This document shows, piece after piece, positions 12,770-25,600 of a stretch of DNA of 64,000 nucleotides (position 1 is its first letter; every line of letters starts with the position of its first letter). This stretch comes from Chondrilla cf. caribensis. Its lineage: Eukaryota > Porifera > Demospongiae > Chondrillida > Chondrillidae. A program made the translations under genes and the position numbers. The stretch is from assembly GCA_964020155.1 (NCBI GenBank), contig OZ026549.1:3085133-3149132 (forward strand). Reading direction: 5' to 3'. The notes beneath the pieces were generated by a model, which did not search any database, was not told the DNA's origin, and saw nothing but the letters and a program-made list of their open reading frames with translations.

Positions 12770-12891
12770 TGCATGCAGCTATTCATTACTCAGATGAAGG
12801 AATATTCCAGTGAACACACCCCTGGTACTTTGCTGAACAGTGTGAGTAAATATTCAGCTTTTGTGCCAATTGAAGTATACACAGAAGGGAG

Positions 12892-14072
12892 ATGGAGAAC
12901 ATCGGAAAAGTCTATTTGATGAGTATTCTACTCTGTATCATTTCTTCAGCTGCCATTTCAGGTGATTTCAAGTTTCTTGTCATAATTATTATCAACACTA
13001 GCAGTTTGAGGTATTGTTTAGGATGGACGGCAATACATTTAAGCACATGGGACTATTGCTATACTGTTGGCATTATTTCTTCACGCCTCTACCTACTGAG
13101 AATAACCCCTCTGATGAGTAATCCAAACCTATTACTTATCCTATGATTCTGTAGGACACATCTTCAATTATATCATTCTGTTGTATAATACATAATACAT
13201 ACAAAACCCACATGATAACACATTTACTGCAATCTTCCTTGAATTTAGCAAATGTAACAGCTGGTGTCATTGGAGCCATTGCAGTCCTACTGATAGTAGG
13301 GTCTACCATAGCAGTTATAATAGTGATAGTGATCGTCTGCATAATTAAGCGCGACAGAAGAAAAAGAGTACCAGAGGGCAATGGAGAAGTCGACAATACA
13401 GACCATTACTACAGTTTAGCCACTGAAAATGCACAACCTCACGGAATCCAAGGAGGTAACAAGAATGACATAATTGTGTATGACCAAGTTCAGGGTGGGG
13501 TCCTGAACGGTACTGACACTTATGAAGATCCTGATGCTGGGGTCAAAGTTACAAATTCCCAGACATCTGGAAATGACAAACAGAATACAAATATCCCAAG
13601 AATATATTCTAAACACCAGCAAAATATACCCCAAAAACAACCTCAGTGGGAGAATACCCCATCTGATGGTCATTATGATGTAGCCGATAGCAGACCATAC
13701 CAAGACAAATATGACATGATCGGCTCAGGAATGTATGTCAATTCAGCTGCAGCAAAAGAAGAAAGTGAAGATGGACCCATAACTCAACCAAACACTAAAT
13801 CATCAAAAAGCAAGCATCCCGAGGATATTAATGATGAAACGCCAAAGAATGGGAACGATACTTCCGAGCTTTACACCCAGCCAAATAAAGCGAGGAAACA
13901 TAATGAAGAATTGAATGTTAATCATGATCAAGTTGATCCAGAGGAATTGTATACACAACCTGCCAAGAAAAAGAAGATAAAGAAACCACTTCCATATCCA
14001 TCTGGACACAAAAGAGATGATCCAGAGGCACTCTATACTGCAGTTGATAAAGTCAAGAAAAGAAATAACTAA
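12892..14072 (+). CDS. Receptor gene A: signal peptide + TM + tyrosine-rich tail, no ectodomain
   Basis: Exon 1 is 12,892-12,961 (signal peptide MENIGKVYLMSILLCIISSA). The next usable exon is 13,249-14,072 (ANVTAGVIGAIAVLLIV transmembrane segment, basic stop-transfer KRDRRKR, then about 235 tail residues). Both borders are phase 1, so direct splicing gives an in-frame protein of 297 residues. All Ig and FN3 exons of gene B are missing: the 287-base intron joins B-type sequence near 19,880 to the dead stalk-exon copy near 26,800, so one deletion explains it. The tail has no stops and keeps VYDQV, TYEDP, HYDVA, KYDMI, MYVNS, two LYTQP and LYTAV. It would resemble a signalling adaptor, or it may be a young pseudogene. 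An intron-like GTATGT...TTTACAG pair follows the stop. Confidence 0.6.
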
Positions 14073-14641
14073 CATATTCAAATGTGTTCCATGCAATTAC
14101 TTCATTCAGGTATGTAATCCTATGATACAACCATGTAATTAATGTTAGTTGCTATTACTCAATTATTCTTTACAGTAACGGTTCAGCTGTATTATACCAT
14201 CAATTTTGCATGTGCATTTATTCCATTTACTTTAGTATTTTTCTAAAAATGTGAGTCTAATATTTCAATCTTTAATGCACAAATCACTCCCAATTGCAGC
14301 CAAATTTGATGATATAATGTATATTATTTTGAATTCAATTAAATATTAAGATATAAAAAACAAATTCTACCTTATTCAAATAGGATATATATACACTACA
14401 AAATTAAATATACACTGATGTATGCAATATCTTTTGTAGACCAAACATCAATTACTCTACTTCATTTAAATAGGATTTATACACATTAGGAAATTGTGCA
14501 GTAATCGTAGACCGAACATCAAGTATTAGTGTTAGCCTGTTAACTCCTTTTGTGACTGTTATGGATATCAATTATATCACAGTGTCAATCTTCAGAGAAT
14601 ATACAATACTATAGTGAATACCAGTCTGAGAACTGATTGAG

Positions 14642-14972
14642 ATGACTGGAAAAGGACTCAGTCTGGTGTTACTGATGTTGCTCATTGGGACCATGTTCCT
14701 TCAATCTGAGTGTGAGTCTGTAGATAGCAAGTGCATGTTATTGTGTATGGAGAACAGTATGGGGTTGTGTACATGGTTTGCACAGTGGAATATAAATGTG
14801 CATATAATTCTGTTCTGATAGGTCGGGATGGTAAAAAGGGTCCTCGAAATCTGGTTCCATGTTATCCGGAACGAAATTGCAGAGGAAAACAGTTCGTAAC
14901 AAGGTTTGTTGTCAGTCTGGAGGGAAGAGCTACATGGGTGGCAATTGGGGACCCACCTGCAAAAATTGGTAA
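14642..14972 (+). pseudogene. Cysteine-rich secreted peptide, copy 1 (frameshifted)
   Basis: Exon 1 is 14,642-14,711 (signal peptide starting MTGKGLSLVLLMLLIG); the donor GTGAGT interrupts a Cys codon; exon 2 starts at 14,822 after 'ttctgttctgatag'. Compared with the copies at 39,440 and 54,087, one T is missing near 14,904. This removes the CC pair and the last cysteine from the frame. Either this copy is dead or there is an assembly error. It is followed by receptor gene B about 4.7 kb downstream. Confidence 0.65.
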
Positions 14973-15374
14973 TGACCTTCACACATAATGTGAGACAAGT
15001 TTTCTGATATTTGTTGAATGGGGTTGATTTCTCTGAGGTGCAGTACATATGCACAATGTACTGTTGTGCTGAGGTAATGTGTTTGATATAGGTACAATTA
15101 TAATTGGATGTCATAAAAATAATTAATTGATTAGGACTCATCTGATATTATAATATTATTTTAGATCTTTTTCCTTCCGTTGCTGCAGCCCATAATGTGT
15201 TACAACAAATGCCCTCCAAGATCCCTTCAAGAAATAATTTAAATTATAATAATTATATAGCCTAAAACTATATTAGACTTACATAATACTTATAACAAAA
15301 TATAACATTATGTACATGTTTCATGTACAGCAGGATTTGATTTATTCAATATTCTACGTACAGTGAAACCTCTC

Positions 15375-16025
15375 TAATCCCCCCCCCCCCCCCTATTATC
15401 TGCCAAACCCGCTATTCAGCCCTAGTTTTCAAAGAACAAATTAAAATATACATGTTTAATATACTATTAATCCGCCATCCGCCACAATTTTTGATGGCAA
15501 TATAATAGTATTAACTGATAATTTCCCCCAGAAATCCGGTATTGGTAGGGAAGGTTTATTGCACAATAAGCCTGTGCAAGGCATAAGGTTGACAAATTAT
15601 ATCACTGGATTTACACCGAACCAGCTGAAAATAGGCCGAAGTCTCTATCACCTGGGGGACCGAAGTCCAATTTTGATGGCAACCCGTGATTACCTCCCAG
15701 TCATCCAAATCCTCATAAAGGGAACCACAGACAGCTGTTTCGTTCTCATTTGAGCTCATCAGTGTGGTATACCCCATGCATAAGTTGGATGACTGTCCTC
15801 ATCTCACCATTCCTACACACAAGTAAACACTTAAGGCCTAAGGTAGGTAGCCTTAGACCTTGCACAGGCCTATTGTGCAATGAGCCTTCCCTCCCTTTTT
15901 TAGGATTTGGATGACTAGGAGGTATATTATCACTGGTTGCCATCAAAATCAGACTTCGGCCTCCCATGTAGCTGAGAGTTTCGGTCTATTTCCAGCTGGT
16001 TCGGCGTAAATCCAGTAATATAATT
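15375..16025. repeat. Long inverted repeat with short spacer
   Basis: About 140 bases at 15,585-15,722 reappear inverted at about 15,893-16,023 (compare 'ctggatttacaccgaaccag' with 'ctggttcggcgtaaatccag'). A local palindrome, TTGCACAGGC..ATTGTGCAA, lies at both inner and outer positions, and a poly-C run is at about 15,379. Unit IV has both arms (about 54,998-55,450); unit III has only the right arm (about 40,150-40,325). No gene is seen. Confidence 0.65.
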
Positions 16026-19000
16026 CTTCGTATTCTTTGGAAAGATTGTTCACTACACAATATATATAATAAGATGTAATATGAGGAACAATATAGTAAA
16101 AATATTGGAGCTATAATATATCAATAATATTATGATTTTGAGGCTTTGGATTAAAAGGTAATATAAAACTTATTAATCTTCTCTTGCTCTCATTTTCTTG
16201 CTTCTCATATTAATGTTTAGTTGCACAGAAGCACTAAATGATTCCTGGCCCCAACCCTTTCATCTCCTTGATCAATTACATAACCCTTAGAGTTCAGCAA
16301 CATTTGCAAGGCAACAACTGCACAATGGGCAATCAGTTAATTGTCAAAAATTAATGTGCATGTGTGTACATGTGAGTGTGTGTTTCCATATGTAAGACAC
16401 ATTGTAATGAGAGCCACTCCATTTAAATTGACTGAAAAATCACATTATATACAAAATTTATTAGTACCATCTGTATACACACAACAAATGAAGTATAGGA
16501 CAGTATCCAAGTACAAGAACAACGGATGTTCAATCTGCTGAGGGCAATGTACTTCCTGGTCATGGATGATTACAACAGGACCTGAATGGAGATTAATGGA
16601 AGTTGTAAACAAGTAAGAATATCATTAGGATCCAAACGCGATTATAAATCACATAAACAGATAGCTACAGAATGAAATTATATATTATCACCGCCAATAA
16701 TTATAATTTTGCACGAATCCATATGACTGTTACAGCACTTTGCAATAACCGTGAGTCCCACAATTAGGAATAGGTCAATCAATTGGGGTGAGGTATTATG
16801 GGATATACACAGGTCAAGGGTGTTATAATTGATGCTCAACATGTGTTGCAAATTGAAAAGCTGGCTTGTACCACGATGAACAGTGGTGATTAAATACCAT
16901 TCTTACCAGAACATGTCATTATTTTAGAACTGTACTGGATTTTCAATCTATAAACTAATAATAGAATTATTTTGAAACTGAATAGTTTTCAACATGTACT
17001 AACCAAGGAAAACATAGTAAGGACATAGTGGTTAGCTATACCACTCAAAATGGAGAGGAGTTCCTCAGGGGATACCTTCATCTGGATTGGGTTGGGTTTG
17101 GTATCACAAGAGAGAAATGTACATGTCTACCTTTGTCTACTGATTAGTTAGATGACCATAAGCCTAGCAAATTGGTGATTTTATTTTACAATTCATATAA
17201 TGTACATAATGTACATAGATACACGTACTGGTGGTAATAATCCACTATTATATTACCATTATTGGTGGATTGACATCTTGTGTATCAAATAGGACCACAA
17301 ATTCAATGGACCATTGTCAATTACAAGCATATATTCTTAACATGTATTATGCATATGCATGCATGTACATATGTATTATAATTTGAATATGAATCCCATG
17401 CACAGTGTGTAACTAGGACTGTAGAATTTGAGAATCCACAGAAATTCCCTGAGTTTGTAAACTAGTTCAAGCTTGAATACCCTTGGAAGAACTTCATTTA
17501 CAATAATATAATTACTCCTCGTTTCAGGCGATTCAGGTGAGGCTCACTAATAAGGCTGTCGCGTTGTTATCAAATTACTTTTAATCAAGTTATGTATTAC
17601 TTGTTCGTTTGTGAAAGGAATAAAGAATACAGTCACTATAGTACAAATGGTGTGATTGTTGAGTTGGGTTCAATCAACCAATAATTCTTGGCAGTAATTG
17701 CACACCACACATGCAATTACTGCCGAGAATTATGCACTAACAATGGTGGAATATTTCCACCAGTGTCTGTAAAAATGTAGAAAATATGAGAAGGGCATAT
17801 CCCCTACCAACCTCCACTGGCTGCAAAACAGGAATCCTTATCAGGGGAAGCCCATGAATTGGCACACACTGATAACTACCCACATGTACATAAACATGTT
17901 TGGAGGTCACTTGTGCTACTGTACTGACCTTTTCCAATGCCCATGCAGAGAAGATGTTGACATTCACCTATCACTGACTCAGTCACTTATGTGATATAGA
18001 TCTATAATATAATACATAAAAATAAATACATACAATATATGCACACAAACAAGCAACATTTATCCTTCTGTTAAGCTATAAGCTCTAAGAGTACAGTAAA
18101 TTTTCATTGTACTGTACGATGACCTTAACATATGTAAACAAACTTGGATGAGTGCATCTGCAGCTGAAACCTGTTTTTGCTGTCAATAATTGCATCTGTT
18201 TTCTTCAAATCATTGTCAGCTAGTGGCCATTAAACTAACTTCACCAACAGGGTGGCAGGTTTGTGGGTGCCACTTAAATAGCCTATGGCTAACGGTTCCC
18301 CACATTAAATAAGAATACCCGAAACAGAAGTACCTTGGTTCCAATAACAAGCACTGTTAACTGTTCATACAAGCTTGTATAGATGACGTTAGTGGACATT
18401 AAGCAATACAATGGCAACAATTGGTGATTAGGGAAGAAAAGATCTCTTTTTATTTGAAACATTCAACCACTGATAGGCTCCAATCTCTAGCAATAAAGCA
18501 GTTACTGTCTGCATAGCTCCTATTATGTAATAAATATGGTGTCTGACACACAGTGGTGTGAAGCAACAGAGTGGTGAGTACCTGTTGTTAACTAAGTGAA
18601 TTTATTAAATGGAAAACAATACACACACACACACAAAAGAAACTGAGCATTTTCAGAGTGAAAACATTACAGTCAGATTGGGACAGAGGGTGGGTTACCT
18701 GATAACAAATCATTTTCATTACATAAAGAGCCATTATAGTAGGTATTGTATCGTTGCAGTAAACAATAAATTGATTCATTCCATACACCACAAGGACTAT
18801 GGACTTTGGGCCACACAAAAAGAAATTGAATTTGCTCGATCCACAAGCCATCCCTCCCCTCAACTTGATATCACCCATTGGTATTTCACTTGTACACATC
18901 CCACTCCTCCCCATATAGGACTATACAATTTTTACATTGGACATATAATCAAATGCATAAGAGTTAAACTGTTAATATTTTGACTGCATTATTAGTCTAA

Positions 19001-19030
19001 TACCACCAGATTCATCTCTCAATATATGTA
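16026..19030. other. Intergenic part of unit II
   Basis: Sequence shared with units I, III and IV. A minus-strand frame starting MNVNIF at 17,967 is open in units I, II and III but frameshifted in IV. I see no supported gene. Confidence 0.55.
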
Positions 19031-19036
19031 ATAGTT

Positions 19037-19094
19037 AAAGTACCTCTTGAGAAGATGCAGCAGATATATCCGCTGCATCTTCTCGAGAGGTGCT
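19037..19094. repeat. Imperfect palindrome (unit II copy)
   Basis: Arms 'acctcttgagaagatgcag' and 'ctgcatcttctcgagaggt' around a short centre. It matches larger palindromes at 44,954-45,043 and 58,401-58,465. Confidence 0.75.
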
Positions 19095-19108
19095 GAGTCA
19101 TCTTAGTA

Positions 19109-19306
19109 CAGTGGAACCTCTCTATAAAGGACACATTGGGACCAGCTAATTTGTCCACTGTAGAGAGGTTGTCCACTCTTCAGAGGTGGAAAATGTATTG
19201 GCACTATAGGGAAGTTTACTTTTGGTGCCTTACAGAGTGTCCTTTGTAGGGAGGTAATTTATATGGTGTCCTTTATTGGGAGAGTCCTTTAGTAGAGTTT
19301 CCACTG
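19109..19306. mobile_element. pogo/Tc1-mariner-type MITE, 198 bp
   Basis: Starts CAGTGGAACCTCTC and ends in the near-complement ...AGTTTCCACTG, flanked on both sides by TA (19,107-19,108 and 19,307-19,308). There is no coding sequence. The terminal word CAGTGGAAC is typical of pogo/Tigger-derived elements. Confidence 0.75.
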
Positions 19307-19344
19307 TATTGAGTTATCTTTATCTTTATCAACAAAAATCACAG

Positions 19345-19488
19345 AACTTTGTACAAAAACATTCCTCAACCGTGGTTGATGCCATGTCAAAATCAACCTG
19401 GAGTCACACACCCAAGCTAGAAGAAATGAAATCACGGTATCAAGATCATGTGGTGCATTCTCACGTGAAAAACTCAAGGTTTCTATGA
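19345..19488 (+). other. 47-codon ORF upstream of receptor promoter (unit II copy)
   Basis: Same position, length and reading as 12,534-12,677. It opens after 'aaaatcacag' and ends about 75 bases before the TATA box. The function is unknown. Confidence 0.3.
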
Positions 19489-19561
19489 CCAAAGGAAGCA
19501 CTAGCTGACTTGTAGGTTATCATGTGGACACCTTATATGGAATGACAAAGACCACAATGAA

Positions 19562-19569
19562 TATAAATG
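19562..19569 (+). promoter_or_regulatory. TATA box of receptor gene B
   Basis: TATAAATG in the context conserved with 12,762 and 59,329, about 125 bases upstream of the gene B start codon. Confidence 0.45.
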
Positions 19570-19691
19570 TGCATGCAGCTATTTATTACTCAGGTGAAGG
19601 AATATTCCAGTGAATACACCCCTGGTACTTTGCTGAGCAGTGTGAGTACATATTCAGCTTCTGTGCCAACTGAGGTATAAACAGAAGGGAG

Positions 19692-22600
19692 ATGGAGAAC
19701 ATTGGTAAAGTCTATTTGATGAGTATTCTACTCTGTATCATTTCTTCAGTTGCTATTTCAGGTGATTTCAAGTTTCTTGTCAGAATTAATATATCAACAC
19801 TAACAGTTTGAGGTACTGTTTAGGAAGGACGGCGATATATTTAAGCACATGGGACTACGTGTTGCTATACTGTTGGCATTACTCTTACTATTGCTTGGCA
19901 AACATAACCGCCTAAGGGTTGAAAATAACGAACCGATTAGCAAACACTACGACACTCTATTGACAGTTACACAAAATAGCCGGTATAGGGTTACTGTATT
20001 GTGTGGCCTTGATCTTTCACAGCTCCTATAAGAATGCCGTTTCACGGGGCCGTCGGTAAAATTGAATGTAACCAGATCAGTGTGACATTCATACGTTTGG
20101 TGTACAGACCAAACAAAATTCATACAAGGAGAGTTTGATTCCACGATTATTCCATCATATCGTCGTTAAGATAAACGCGCCTTATTTCGAGCAGTGCCTA
20201 ATTCCAAGCAGTTGGTCTCTCACCAATTTATTTTCACACCGGGTATGACAGAGCATTCTTTGGTCTTACTCATTGACCGGATTAGGTGGAAAATCGACAT
20301 GTTCGGAATTAAGACCGTTTGATATTACCACCGCCTTCCTAAAATTATACGAAGGCAACGACACCCATATTCCAGTACGAGATAATGCAGTTCACAGGTA
20401 CAGACATAGTTCATCTTTACGTATGCCGTAAGAGTTGTCCCCTCACTCACCTGCTGTACTGGGTATAGTGGCCGTCGTCTTATTATCGATTATTTCGATG
20501 AAATCGACCGACGATTTCGCTCCATCTCGTTAACACCACAGTGGTTACCTCTTTCGTCTATGGTTTCACCATAGACACTCTAAACTACGTAACCGGGACT
20601 GGAATCCGCCCACGCACCGATGTGACCACGTTTGTTAGCTTTTCCGGTTTTCGATCCGTGTTATTTCCGGTTTGTTGATCAAGTTCATTTCGTCGCCGAG
20701 CTCGTGTCTTTGGTTGTATGGGATTATCCATCCAAATCATGGCCGAATCTCCCCTTTCTCCGCTTCATACATTCGTTAGTGTCCTTCGTAAGCTGCTTAC
20801 CGAAAAATTTGCCAGCGTAAAACTTAAAAAGCATTCCACCGTAAGGAAACAGATGTTAAAACTCTTCTACAAGCCGAGAAAGTTTCAACATCGTTGTCGC
20901 TGTCTTTATGAAGAGATCTCCGCACTTCTGAAGCGCCTAGCCCTGCCAGCCGATCGACCTCGTACCTTTCAAATAGTAATATGGCTAATTAGTTAAGTAT
21001 TAATGATATTCATATTGTTATAATAACACTAGCCGCCTTTGTTGCGGTTAACCACATCCGTCGTCAACGAGAATTCACTTCCAAATCAGGCTGAATTTCA
21101 ATGCCGTATTCGTTCGTATATCCCAGCTAACATAGATATCCAAGATTAAAATGACAGTCTAATGCATCCGGCGTTCTTCCAGCTATCGTTTGCAAAAAAA
21201 AGCGAGACGATCGGGTGAAAAATGAGCAAGATCCTTCATGAACCGTGAAGAAGTCAAAATCCGGGCATTTTAGACCATAAAAAGCGTCTTCCTGGACGAA
21301 GCAAGAGAATTTAGACTCTTCGACGCACACCAATACACGCCCAACAACAAGAGGAACATTTTGATAGCCACCTTGTTGCATTTCGGAGTGAAGTTTTTTG
21401 GCAAACTCTGTTACCAAATTTCGTCAATGCCTGCTTTAGTGATGATTTGTACCTTGGTAAGTTCTCGACTATGACTATTTAGAGAACGAAAAGTTATACG
21501 ATTCAGTAGTTTCACTCTTATTCTACCGAATCATATGTAACAGAGTCCACTAATACGTGTTATCGTCTTACATGAACAAAATGAAACGAAGACCTTTTTA
21601 TGGGTCTCCTCTGCGAGTTAACAATCGTGGCCACACCGGAAATAAATTTGCGCACGATTTTATACATAATATATGCATAATAACTATGTTGTACAATACG
21701 TAATACTAATGATTCCAGTCCCGGTTACGTAGTTTAGAGTGTCTATGGTTTCACCAAAACACACCATTATCCATGATGACACGTGCTACATCGATGTCAT
21801 GTGCGCGTGACATCCATGCAAGTTCAAAGTGCAATTGGTACTGTACTGTAGGATGTTATTTCACACTCTATAATAGGGCGTACGGGCGTTATCAATTACT
21901 TTGTACAGTCTGAGCTATCAGTAGCCTGTTCAAATATCCTTCACACACACTGGCTCAAAATCCTACAGTCTACAACCAAGATTGCAATCAGTTGCTCGTA
22001 TTCCATCTTTTCAGCTAACGATGAGCCTAAATGGTCACCCAGACCACTACTACCATTCTAACCGTATTTGTAGTCACAATTATCTTTCAATATATTTCAT
22101 ATTCAAACTCACATTCTTGCCAGCCTCAGGTTTAAACACACAAACATTATCTGTTTGTTTTGTTTTTACACCTGTGTCCGAGAGTTACATATGTATATGT
22201 GATGTTTGAATAATATAGCATTCCTCCCCCCTCTATGTATCAGGGAATGGTCTAGTTACAATAGCTAGACCAACCCTATCAGGTACCTGTGGTGGAGTGG
22301 GGGAGGGATGGTCTAGCAAAACAAATGATTGCTTGCCATTAAACTTTCACACCTACAGGGTATGACTTTCGAGCAATCAATAGTTAATAATAATCAAAAT
22401 GAATAATAATATTATAATCAAAGTGAGGATAGGGCCTATATTATAGGTACATGTCAGTAAGCGCATGAAGATATGTAAAAACTAGCGGAATTAATCTCAT
22501 TTACCTTATCAAAAGTTAAGCATAAATATCTTGCAGGAATTATTGCAGAACGTTCTTCCATAAAGGTTGATAAATTGCTGAGTAACTTGACTAAACTGCT

Positions 22601-25600
22601 CAATAGCCATGTTTGCTTGTCTGTTAATCACAACGGTGAAGACAACATGTGGACAGAAGATTAGTACATTCTTGGTCTCCACTTTAATATTTGGTAGTAC
22701 TGCTTTGACTATAATGGACTTGCCATGTCCATTTGGTTGGCTATTTAATCCTTCACCAAAAATAGGTCCATGATAGCAGAGATCTGTTCTGCACAAAACA
22801 CATAAGGATTGAGATGTCTGCACTTGATTTTACATTAAGCATAATATAAAACCAGGCTGCCTATACTTTCATGTGTGAGGTGTGCCACACTGAATTATTT
22901 TCTGTTCTCCCCTTTGGTTAAATTTTGACAAGATCCATACATCATCCTCACAATAGGCTGTTCTCAGGGAAATCTGTAGGGATGACATTGAAAAACAAAT
23001 GGCAACTAATGGTATTACAGTAATATAACGATTGACGGTGGATATTGCATTCTGAATGGCTGCAGTGGTCCCATGTATGGTACATAACACAAGACGTGGA
23101 TACATCAAGTATTAGTAAGACATGACACAACCAAGTACATAGATACCAATAAATCCTTATTGCACTCATATACAGTCACTTTACAGGCAGGAATTTGGAT
23201 GTGCAATATAAATATTGATATTGATGCCCAAAACTGCATGGTATGGAATGTAACAATTTTATTGCTAAGTCAAAATTAATTAGAATTCATCTTAGGATTC
23301 ATATGTGGTAAGCGTAACAGACTGCATCTACCAAAGTCAAATCCAATGAAAATATAATGAACATGCTGTGAGCAAACTATTAATGCTTAGTTCACTGTTT
23401 GTAATGTATATTTTCCCCCTAGGCTCCCCTAAGGTAACTGTGGTGATTGATGGCTACACAGTTGACTCCACTCTGTCCTCACGAGCTAAACTACCACTAG
23501 GAACAGCTCTTGTGTTGGTGTGTAGAGTCAGTGGAATACCACAGAGACAGATCAAATATAACTGGACATGTCCAAATGGTCCATGTGACCGTCCAGAATG
23601 TGTGGGGAGAAAGGTTGTTAATGGCAGTATTCTAGCAGTCAATATAACTTCTGTCAGTGATGGAGGAACATACACCTGTGAAGTATCAAGAGATGAGGCA
23701 GATGGGGGATACAGCCAAAATTATACCCTCATCGTTTCAGGTCAATATACACAACAAACATGTGCTGAAAATAAGTGGTGAAATTCTGTTTTCACAGTCC
23801 TCAGGTATTTACAGTTTCACTATGATTTTATGTAAGCTGTTTTGGAAAATAACAGGAAACACACAACTTTTGTTATGCCAAAAACACATATTTGGAGAGT
23901 TAGTCATCTCCCCAAATTTGGGACATACACAAAACAAGCAACATTCATGTAAGATCAGAAGATTCTCTGGGAATACATGTTACATACCCAAGCCAACTTT
24001 GATCATAAGTAGGTTGTTATTCAGATGCTTAGCAATTGGAATTTGTTCAAAACATGTCTCAACATGATTATCACCTCCCCAAATTTCTGCTGTTTCAAGG
24101 GAGTATTGGTATGAACATGCATATTCGCTGTTGAAACCTAATAAAAATGATGAAACAGCTGAATATGAAGGTTGGGGCTTGATCAGAATTTAACTATCTA
24201 ATTCATAACATGTTAACAATGCATTCATGCACATAAAGATATTATATGCTCATGCATATCAAAAACATTGTTATACTTATACAAGTTTATGAAAGGAATA
24301 GTCTTATTATCGTTATAGGAGGACATGTTATCCACAGTTATGGGAGGCTTGTCCACCGGGAACACATAATCACTAGAGGAGATCAGCTTCTACCACCTGG
24401 TGATGGAACAGGGCCTGGAAGAATAGACTGCATAAGAACTGCACCAGAAACTGCTAGTTTTCGATTATTCGGTGGTGATGAACCACCAAACAATTTAGTA
24501 AATCAAAGTGTTGAGGATGATGATCAAATGGCTACTTTATTCTTCAACCGAGCTTACTTGTCAATGAACAATTTCACTGCAGAGTATTCCTGTCAGGATG
24601 GTACATATTTCCTTTTCTATCTATCACCAGGTAATAACTAGTACTAATAATAGGTATTACTTACAATATGAAAGCGTTCAACAATTGCAATTACAGTATC
24701 AAGTGATATTAATTCTAACATTTTATTTTATTATTTTATCACTCACCGACAGGCACATTATCCAATGTCACTATCATGGAGGTTGTGCCAAGCACCACTG
24801 ATGTAAGAATATTCCTCAATCAGATTCCCTCAGATATTGGTAGAGTCATTGTAGGATATGAACGCTATGACCTTGGAGTGATACTGCAGGGAAAGTATAA
24901 AAACATTAACAAAGGTACAGAGCATACATTCTCATCACTAGTCCCAGGTGCTAGGTACACAGTAGTAGTGCAGGGACTGTCTCCATCTGCGAATGGAGCT
25001 AATAGAAGTCAGCTTGTCACAAGAAGAGATTTTAAAACTAAAGAGAAAGGTCAGGGTAATATCCCATTTTACTTGAGCATATTTTATCTCATACTAGGTG
25101 GTGCATAAAGAGTCTAATTTTGACTGAGTTACATTTTTTGTGCTAGAGTTGTTTGGATCCGGAATGAGGGCATGGCACCACACAACTATTTATTACTTTC
25201 CAACATAGTTTTATTGAGCATTTGTGCTGGACTTCTCTTCGTATGCCCCTTTAGCCCCCACACACCACATCAAAGTATAACTGTAATATAGAACAAAATA
25301 ATTTACATGTATACACATCCAATTTATGTATACTTACACATTAATTATGCATACATATCGATGGATGTATTATTAAGTTTAGTGGTTAAGACATGGGTAC
25401 GAGGGCATTATGACATATAAAATACCAAGTCCCAAGGGCGCGAAGCGCCCGAGGGCAAGTGTATTTTATATGTCATAATGCCCGAGTGTCCATGTCTTAA
25501 CCATTATAGCATCCGTTGCTAACGCTTTATACTGTTGCTAGCGCTTTATACATAATATAATTGCTGTATAATAGTACTGTTTCTATGGTAACGGATGCTA

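Noticed and set aside
14701..15141. 146-codon minus-strand ORF opposite the peptide gene
   Set aside because: Antisense of the peptide exon and flank; no features of its own.
20632..20996. ORFs inside the TIR element as a transposase
   Set aside because: Short, overlapping, no DDE or zinc-finger motif visible.
23657..24067. 136-codon ORF overlapping the end of the Ig exon, also at 46,136 and 62,211
   Set aside because: Different frame from the Ig domain; runs through the donor into the intron.
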